Shown here piece by piece: positions 58,741 through 64,000 of a stretch of DNA of 64,000 bases. The stretch's first letter is position 1, and every line of letters begins with the position of its first letter. The notes under the pieces are model-generated. The model was not told the DNA's origin, searched no databases, and saw nothing but the letters and a program-made list of their open reading frames with translations. Source of the stretch: a bacterium (GTDB lineage: Bacteria > Armatimonadota > Zipacnadia > Zipacnadales > Zipacnadaceae); assembly GCA_030603495.1 (NCBI GenBank), contig JAUVXR010000011.1, positions 11,310-75,309 of the forward strand. The letters are read 5' to 3'. The position numbers were made by a program, and so were the translations under genes.

Positions 58741-59763
58741 CTAGTCAAGCTCAACGACTTCGCCCGTCTGGGCAGATTGCTGCTCGGCCATTACTACCGC
58801 AACCGACTCGCGGGCAGATTGTGCTGTAACCCGCTCGGGTGGCTGATCGTTCTCCATGCACTCGACGAAATACGCGAGTTCCCGTTCGTAGCCAGTGCCT
58901 GCGGCGACCTCTGGGGAGTAGGGCTCGCCGTCGCTGGGGTAGAAGGTGAGCATCGGCTGCTTGGCGAGCGAGAAGTCCAGCACGCCCTTCTCGCCGAGGA
59001 CCTGGAAGCCCATCTCGAAGGGGAAAGCCCCCGGCATCGCCCAGCCGCCTTCGGCCACGCAGACAAAGTCATCGTATAGATAACTCGTAACGACGTGATC
59101 CACCTTATTGCCCTCGCTGAACAGGTTGGCAGCCTGCGAGAGTACCGCCGGCGGTTTGCCCAAGGCCGACAGGATGAAATCAACATCGTGGATGTGCAGG
59201 TCGAGCATCGCGCCGCCGCTAAGCCCGGGATCAAGAAGCCAGCCGTCCTCGGCCCAGGTCGGTGGAGGCGACTGGCGGGTGAACTTCGCTGTCGCCAGGC
59301 GGCCCAGCTCGCCGCTGCTGAGCATATCGGCGAGCGCTTCATACTCGGGCCAGAAGCGGATACACTGGGCGATGAACAGCATCCTGGCAGTGGCCTCTGC
59401 GACGGCGATCATATGGTCGCAATCCTCGAGGGTGCGGGCCATCGGCTTCTCACTGATGACGTGGCAGCCGGCCTCGAGCGCAGCAACGGCCAGCTCGGCG
59501 TGCAAGTGCGTGGGCACGCAGACGTCTACACAGTCAAGCTCCTCTTTTGCCAGCATGTCATCGAAACAGACATACCGAGCCTGCGCGGACAGGTCCAGCT
59601 CGGTGGCCTCACCGATGTTGCCGCCGATGCTGGGGGCCGCTTCGGCGATCTTAGTGGGGTTCTTGTCGCATACCGCTACTACCTCAACATTATCCAGGCC
59701 CTGATAGATGGCGAAATGTTGCTGGCCCATGAAGCCCATTCCGACTATGCCGATACGGTTCAT
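58741..59763 (-). CDS. Gfo/Idh/MocA-family oxidoreductase
   Basis: The 340-residue NAD(P)-dependent dehydrogenase has GIVGMGFMGQQHF as nucleotide loop, then CVDVCVPTHLHAELAVAALEAGCHVISEKPMA with the catalytic lysine of EKP. LDLHIHDVDFILSALG carries the HDVD motif that places substrate. It resembles inositol or glucose-fructose oxidoreductase relatives. AAGGAATA precedes the ATG. Its partner is the sugar isomerase downstream. Confidence 0.92.
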   Translation of the reverse strand: MNRIGIVGMGFMGQQHFAIYQGLDNVEVVAVCDKNPTKIAEAAPSIGGNIGEATELDLSAQARYVCFDDMLAKEELDCVDVCVPTHLHAELAVAALEAGCHVISEKPMARTLEDCDHMIAVAEATARMLFIAQCIRFWPEYEALADMLSSGELGRLATAKFTRQSPPPTWAEDGWLLDPGLSGGAMLDLHIHDVDFILSALGKPPAVLSQAANLFSEGNKVDHVVTSYLYDDFVCVAEGGWAMPGAFPFEMGFQVLGEKGVLDFSLAKQPMLTFYPSDGEPYSPEVAAGTGYERELAYFVECMENDQPPERVTAQSARESVAVVMAEQQSAQTGEVVELD

Positions 59764-59783
59764 TATTCCTTGCCTCGCAATTC

Positions 59784-60190
59784 TTAAGCGTCAGTACTCA
59801 CCTTGATTAGGATTCTTCGTCCGGTCTCGAATTCCTTCATACGGCGTCCCCTGACCAGGCTGCTCAGCCGGCCGCCAGTTCTGAGGCACCAGTCCACCTC
59901 GCCGATCTCTCCCTCAGTATCACAACATCTGGCCCCCGCCATCTTCACCGCCTTCTGGGTGAGAGCGATGTTCTCATTAAAGGGTAGCTGTGAGGCGTCG
60001 AGCATCACGGAGGTAAAGCCCGCGTCGAGACATTCCGCGACCATTTCGAGGCTGTTGCCGTGGTCCACAGATGGATGGCGACGGGGATCTCTACAGACTC
60101 CGCCTCGGCTCGGGCAAGCGGGTGCAGCGCAGCATCTGGGCAACACCGACTAGTGGCACTGTCGTTCTTTCTTTCGGTTGAGTACTGCGA
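59784..60190 (-). pseudogene. Broken class II fructose-bisphosphate aldolase-like gene
   Basis: Two frames together spell a class II aldolase core. EIPVAIHL is in one frame (about 60075-60190); DHGNSLEMVAECLDAGFTSVM, LDASQLPFNENI and EGEIGEV are in another. At the junction (near 60070) CTGTGGACC would read CTGGACC without two extra bases, giving HLDHG, the zinc-binding motif. The N-terminal third and all sequence after EGEIGEV are missing or scrambled. It lies directly before the Gfo/Idh gene and was probably once part of that sugar operon. Confidence 0.75.
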
Positions 60191-60283
60191 CATCCCTGAG
60201 GGTTATTCCTCGGCAATTGCCAGATACCTTTTTGTGTTGACGTTGCTTCTCTGCACACCTCGTGGGGGCCGCTGCGGCGGTGC

Positions 60284-60312
60284 TTGACTGCGCAGGTTAA
60301 TTATGCTATTCT
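60284..60312 (+). promoter_or_regulatory. Promoter before the truncated transporter gene
   Basis: TTGACT (60284-60289) and TATTCT (60307-60312) are 17 bases apart, about 30 bases before the ATG at 60340. It may now drive the NIF3 gene. Confidence 0.5.
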
Positions 60313-60339
60313 CCGCCCAATTTACTGCGAGGTAATCTC

Positions 60340-60582
60340 ATGGAATCGTACTCTATTATTCTGGTATTCTTCTCAGCTGTCTGCCGTGCCGGGTGGAATT
60401 ATCTTATTCAGAACTTCAAGCGCCCGCTGGTGGGGATGTGGCTTATGACGGGGATCGGGCTTCTGGTCTATCTGCCCGTATTCTTATATACCTCCCGATC
60501 GCTCGTCCTGACGGCCCCCCTTGCCTGGCAGGCAGGTATTGACCCAGAGAGTTGCGAAAAGCATTACTGCTGTCCCGGTTAA
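60340..60582 (+). pseudogene. Truncated EamA/DMT-type transporter
   Basis: The frame has a ribosome site (GAGGTAA) and begins like an EamA transporter: IILVFFSAVCRAGWNYLIQNF is the first helix and its loop, then MWLMTGIGLLVYLPVFL is the second. After about residue 66 the sequence becomes unrelated and stops at 60582. Full proteins have ten helices, so this one is non-functional. Confidence 0.6.
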
Positions 60583-60610
60583 ACTTAGTTTATAGGGAAC
60601 AACATAGACT

Positions 60611-61417
60611 ATGAATTCACCAGGTAGCTCCGGAAAAGAGCAGATAACGGCTGGCGACGTCGCTGACTTTATTGAAAGCTTGGCTGGCAAGCCGGGGGGT
60701 GACGAAGGATTCAAGTTCGGCGATCCGCAGGCGGTGGTCAGCAGTGTGCTTGTCTGCTGGATGAGCACATTGGCAGCGATTGACCGGGCTACCCGCGAGG
60801 GCTGCAATATGATCATCTGCCACGAGGAAATGCACTATCCCTATGCTGCGTTCGCCCCCGGGCTGGAGAAATACCTGACCTGGACGGTCAATCGTTCGCG
60901 CATCAGTAAGCTCGTGGCCGGGGAGATGGTCGTCTACCGGGCACATGGTATGCTCGACCGTTACTGCTTACTGGACGACTTCGCCGCCCAGTTGGGCCTG
61001 GGCAAACCGGCAGTGCGAGAGGAGCCCTACCACCGCCTCTACGATATTGAGCCGCGGACTGTCGCTGAGCTTGTCGAAGAGACTAAGGCGGCGATGGGCA
61101 TGGACTGTGTGCGGGTAACTGGTGACCTCGAGCGGCTAGTCCGGCGCGTCGGCCTGCCCTGGGGTGGTCTGGGGCTTTCGGTGAATATGGGCTTCATCGA
61201 GGGGCTAATACGCCACGGCGCTGACGTGCTGATCGCCGGGGAAAGCGACGAGTACGCAATGTTTTACTGTCTCGATGCGGACATTCCCATGATCGAAACT
61301 AGCCACACGGCTAGCGAGAACTGGGGACTGGCTCACTTCGCCGAGGATCTAGCTGCGCATTTTGATGGGCTGAAAGTGGTCTTCTATCGCTGCCCGGTGC
61401 CGTGGCAAGAAGGTTAG
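60611..61417 (+). CDS. NIF3 (DUF34) family metal-binding protein
   Basis: The 268-residue protein matches the NIF3-like family: a long N-terminal region, AAIDRATREGCNMIICHEEMHY as the first metal motif, VYRAHGMLDRY in the middle and ADIPMIETSHTASENWGLAHFAEDL at the end. The usual HHP motif is replaced by CHEEMH, so the metal site may be changed; the H-x3-E of the C-terminal motif is kept. NIF3 proteins have been linked to GTP cyclohydrolase-like folds, but their function is largely unknown. Confidence 0.85.
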   Translation: MNSPGSSGKEQITAGDVADFIESLAGKPGGDEGFKFGDPQAVVSSVLVCWMSTLAAIDRATREGCNMIICHEEMHYPYAAFAPGLEKYLTWTVNRSRISKLVAGEMVVYRAHGMLDRYCLLDDFAAQLGLGKPAVREEPYHRLYDIEPRTVAELVEETKAAMGMDCVRVTGDLERLVRRVGLPWGGLGLSVNMGFIEGLIRHGADVLIAGESDEYAMFYCLDADIPMIETSHTASENWGLAHFAEDLAAHFDGLKVVFYRCPVPWQEG

Positions 61418-61472
61418 CCGGATTGGGGACATCTGCCGGGCGTGGAGGAATGGCCAAAGCGGTTGGCGAATG

Positions 61473-61481
61473 TGATATAAT
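61473..61481 (+). promoter_or_regulatory. Extended -10 promoter before the HEAT-repeat gene
   Basis: TGATATAAT matches the extended -10 consensus, about 80 bases before the GTG at 61564. No clear -35 box. Confidence 0.5.
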
Positions 61482-61563
61482 AGTGGAGCGGCGCTTAGCG
61501 ACGGGTTGTGCCGGTGGAGTGCGCCCGTCGTCTCGCGCATTCAGTATTAAGGAGCTGACAGCG

Positions 61564-64000
61564 GTGGACGAGAATACCAGGCGCCAGGTCACCTGGGTCA
61601 TAGTGATAGGGCTGGTGGTGGTCCTGGTAATAGTTGGCGTTCATCAGCGCGGAGCCCTGGACCGAGCGGTAGGTAAGCTGGCACGGGGTACGCCTGCGGA
61701 GCGGGTGGCGGTCGTCCGGGGACTGATTAACTCGGACAAGCTGGCCGACACTGTAGAGGACCAACCACGGTGGGTCCAGGACCGGGCGGTTGCCGCTGCA
61801 TGCCAGGTCGGCACGCCTCAGGCCTGGGAGCAGCTCGCCGTGATCATACCCCTTCTCGACCAGCCGGTCGCCGACGAGGCCAAAGCCTACCTCATAGCCC
61901 AAGGGGAACAGGCGATTGGGCCGATGGCGCAGATTCTCTACCATAAAGATGTGCAGGTGCGAGCGGTCGCGCCGGGTGTGCTAGCCAATATTGGCCCACC
62001 GGCCGTGCCCACACTGCTGGGGATGCTGGGTGTCTACGATGACGACGCGCGGGCTGGCGTCCTGGGGGCCTTGGCAGGTATTGGCGAGCCAGCGGTTGAG
62101 CCCCTCATTAAGGTTCTAAGAAAGACCGGGCCGGGAGCGGGTCAATTGGCAGCCGAGTTCGTGCGAGCACAGGACACCGCATACGGGGCACTCAATGCGA
62201 TGAAGGTAACCAGCCTGAGTACTGTGATGGCTGAGCTGCTTGCCTACGGGGAGCCCAAGGCGCGTGAGACCGGCGCGCGGTTGGTCGGTGACATTATCGA
62301 CCAAACCGCCAAGTTCTATAAGCATCCCGCCGTGGTCGAGCCGATACAACTGGTTACCCCGATTCCAACGGAGGATGCGCAGACGGCAGTGGCTCCGCTC
62401 ATCAATCGGGTGCGCCATGACGTGGACTGGCGCGTGCGCCGGCAGGCAGCGCTCTCGCTGGGGCGTCTGCTCACTGCCGGCAATCAACCTGAGGTCATCG
62501 CTGCTCTGGTTGATCACTTAGGCGACCGGCGAGTGGAGGTCAAAGCGGCCTGTGTGACCTCACTGGGCCATATTCGCGCCGTCCAGGTTGCGCCGATCCT
62601 GGTCAGTGTCCTGTTGGAGGATCGCGGGGGCGCTGTTACCGAGTTGCAGGTGGCGCTCCAGCGTCTGGGCACCTCGGCTATCAACGCGTTGTCTCCTGCG
62701 CTCAGCTCGACCGATACGGAAAGCCGTCGCCTGGCCACGGAGATTGTGGCTGGTATCGGTGGCCGCCGGGCGGTGGCTGTGCTGGCGGCCCGCTTGCACG
62801 ATTCGAATGCGGTCATCCGCCAGTTGGCGGCGGAGACTCTGGGTGATATGTCCGCCGACACGCTGGTGCCCACGGCAACACCCGAAGTGGTAAGCAGCCT
62901 GGTGGCGGCGCTGGACGACGCCGACTGGCACGTCTATCATGCGGTGCGAGGGGCGCTGGCCGAGGTCGGGGCGCCGGCGGTGCCAGCCCTGATAAAGAAG
63001 CTAGCCGCCCTGGACGTGCGCAGCAGGTATATGGCCCAGGAGGCGCTTGCGGAAATCGGTGGTGACGCTGTCGGGCAATTGCTGGGCTCACTGCACGATG
63101 AGCGCAGTGAGATTCGTCACTGGGCTGCGATCACGCTGGGCAAGATCGGGCCAAACATCATTGGGCCGACGGGGCGGCTGCTCAAAAATCTGGCTGAATC
63201 CTCTCAAGCGCGGGCGGCAGCGGCGCGCACACTCGGTTACACCGGCTCGCCAGCGGCGACCGAAGTGCTGAAGGAGGCGGCCGACGCTCCCGAGCCGATG
63301 GTGCGGCTCGCTGTACTGAAGGGGATCAATGACCTCCGCGATGCGGATGGCACCGAGACGTTGGTTGCGGGGCTGCAAGATTCGAATATGGCAGTACGGG
63401 AGGTCGCTACGGCTTTACTTAAGCAGTGGCAGCTTGGTGAGGTGACCGACCTGCTGAACAAGGTTCTGGCCGAGGGGGATGAGAACGCCCGGCGGCGGGC
63501 GGCGATAATCCTGGCGTATCATAGCTCCCCGGAAGCGAATCGGCTGTTGTTCGAGGTGATGGGGAGTGCTGCGAAACCTGCGGAATCAGGAGCGGTCACT
63601 GAGATCCTGACGGCGACCATCGAGGACGCCGAGGAGGGCCGAGAGATGAGGCGAGCAGCGGTGAAGAACCTGGGGGCGGTGGGCACGCCGACCTCGGTCG
63701 GCGTGCTGGAGACGATGCTGACGCCCGAATCGGAATTCATGGCGGAGGCCGCCGGGTCTGTGGCGCAGATCGGGCTGAGAAGTGTGCAGGGCACTCGAGC
63801 CCGAGATCGGAAGGAGTTGGGCAGGCCGGCCGAGTTGCTCATAAAGATCTTCAAAGAGACGCAGGACGAGAGGCTGCGCGGGGAAGTAGCCCAGGCGTTG
63901 GCGACGATGCAGGAGTTGCCCGTGGCCGAGCTTCTCCAGGGGTTGCGGACCTATCCCGACCAGCTCAAGCCCTGGGTCGCGGGGATTCTGGCGGCGATTG
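61564..64000 (+). CDS. Membrane-anchored HEAT-repeat protein (3' end outside window)
   Basis: The frame is open from GTG 61564 (AAGGAGCTG ribosome site) to the end of the window, about 812 codons. One N-terminal transmembrane helix (VIVIGLVVVLVIVGV) is followed by at least fifteen HEAT/PBS-lyase-like repeats of about 30-40 residues, with recurring LGHIRAVQVAPILV, LGDMSADT, LAEVGAPAVPALIKKL and LGKIGPNIIGPTGRLL patterns. Such solenoids bind proteins; no catalytic motif is seen. The C-terminus lies beyond the window. Confidence 0.85.
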   Translation, partial: MDENTRRQVTWVIVIGLVVVLVIVGVHQRGALDRAVGKLARGTPAERVAVVRGLINSDKLADTVEDQPRWVQDRAVAAACQVGTPQAWEQLAVIIPLLDQPVADEAKAYLIAQGEQAIGPMAQILYHKDVQVRAVAPGVLANIGPPAVPTLLGMLGVYDDDARAGVLGALAGIGEPAVEPLIKVLRKTGPGAGQLAAEFVRAQDTAYGALNAMKVTSLSTVMAELLAYGEPKARETGARLVGDIIDQTAKFYKHPAVVEPIQLVTPIPTEDAQTAVAPLINRVRHDVDWRVRRQAALSLGRLLTAGNQPEVIAALVDHLGDRRVEVKAACVTSLGHIRAVQVAPILVSVLLEDRGGAVTELQVALQRLGTSAINALSPALSSTDTESRRLATEIVAGIGGRRAVAVLAARLHDSNAVIRQLAAETLGDMSADTLVPTATPEVVSSLVAALDDADWHVYHAVRGALAEVGAPAVPALIKKLAALDVRSRYMAQEALAEIGGDAVGQLLGSLHDERSEIRHWAAITLGKIGPNIIGPTGRLLKNLAESSQARAAAARTLGYTGSPAATEVLKEAADAPEPMVRLAVLKGINDLRDADGTETLVAGLQDSNMAVREVATALLKQWQLGEVTDLLNKVLAEGDENARRRAAIILAYHSSPEANRLLFEVMGSAAKPAESGAVTEILTATIEDAEEGREMRRAAVKNLGAVGTPTSVGVLETMLTPESEFMAEAAGSVAQIGLRSVQGTRARDRKELGRPAELLIKIFKETQDERLRGEVAQALATMQELPVAELLQGLRTYPDQLKPWVAGILAAI

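Noticed and set aside
1-64000. CRISPR array, rRNA operon, prophage or origin of replication
   Set aside because: No regularly spaced repeats, rRNA signatures, phage structural genes, dnaA boxes or integrase genes were seen.

Overview
The window is about 60% GC, densely coding, and reads as a chromosomal contig from an uncultured diderm (Gram-negative-type) bacterium with a largely anaerobic or microaerophilic lifestyle. Outer-membrane or secreted beta-barrel proteins (a YjbH-like protein, a FecR-barrel fusion), lipoproteins and GmhB point to two membranes. Hybrid cluster protein, rubrerythrins and small ferredoxins point to an oxygen-sensitive metabolism. The core gene order rsmA(ksgA)-ispE-nucleotidyltransferase-prs-rplY(ctc)-pth resembles the Firmicutes/Terrabacteria order. 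Together with copper-amine-oxidase-N, sulfatase and Gfo/Idh genes this would suit Armatimonadota or a neighbouring candidate phylum; that placement is inference.

Layout. 1-6 kb: TPR membrane protein, tRNA-Ala, and a leftward block of NagB-like isomerase, DegT-type aminotransferase and Rel (p)ppGpp enzyme. 6-15 kb: the rightward housekeeping run rsmA-ispE-NTP transferase-tRNA-Gln-prs-rplY, an IS1595-type remnant, a PIN-domain module, pth and a Wzx-like flippase. 15-16 kb: an IS1182-type remnant and a broken oxidoreductase. 16-23.4 kb: a leftward envelope-signalling cluster made of an ECF sigma factor, a zinc-finger anti-sigma fused to FecR-like/PDZ/TPR regions, a FecR-barrel protein and a CHASE2 adenylate cyclase. 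23-32 kb: secreted and membrane proteins, decayed gene fragments, a PD40 propeller lipoprotein with a structured mRNA leader, and a YjbH-like protein. 32-44 kb: a stress island of rubrerythrin, sulfatase, cold-shock protein, Rrf2-ferredoxin-zinc ribbon-Hcp, CopA, an ArsR regulator with a 40-residue Cys-rich peptide, superoxide dismutase, reverse rubrerythrin and a ferritin-like protein. 44-49.5 kb: nitroreductase, RsmC-like methyltransferase, ThiD, a possible HEPN-like protein, GmhB, DUF362 and ComEA. 49.5-58 kb: a large SMC/RloC-like ATPase (candidate defence gene), LeuS, a propeller lipoprotein, RluB and a coupled restriction-type nuclease. 58-64 kb: sugar isomerase and dehydrogenase, two broken genes, a NIF3 protein and an incomplete HEAT-repeat protein.

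How it works together. The 32-44 kb island combines peroxide, superoxide, nitric-oxide/hydroxylamine and copper defence under an Rrf2 and an ArsR regulator, each with a recognisable promoter and operator. The 16-23 kb cluster has two FecR-type proteins next to two signal outputs (sigma factor and cAMP), suggesting envelope sensing. Mobile-element remnants, a dispersed double-palindrome repeat and several truncated genes mark sites of past insertion and decay.

The most interesting previously undescribed-looking items are the ArsR-Cys-rich micropeptide operon, the FecR-barrel/CHASE2-cyclase pair, the four-hairpin leader at 28.26-28.46 kb, the PIN triad with a 34-residue third gene, and the RloC-like ATPase. 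All function calls come from reading motifs by eye; no database search was possible.
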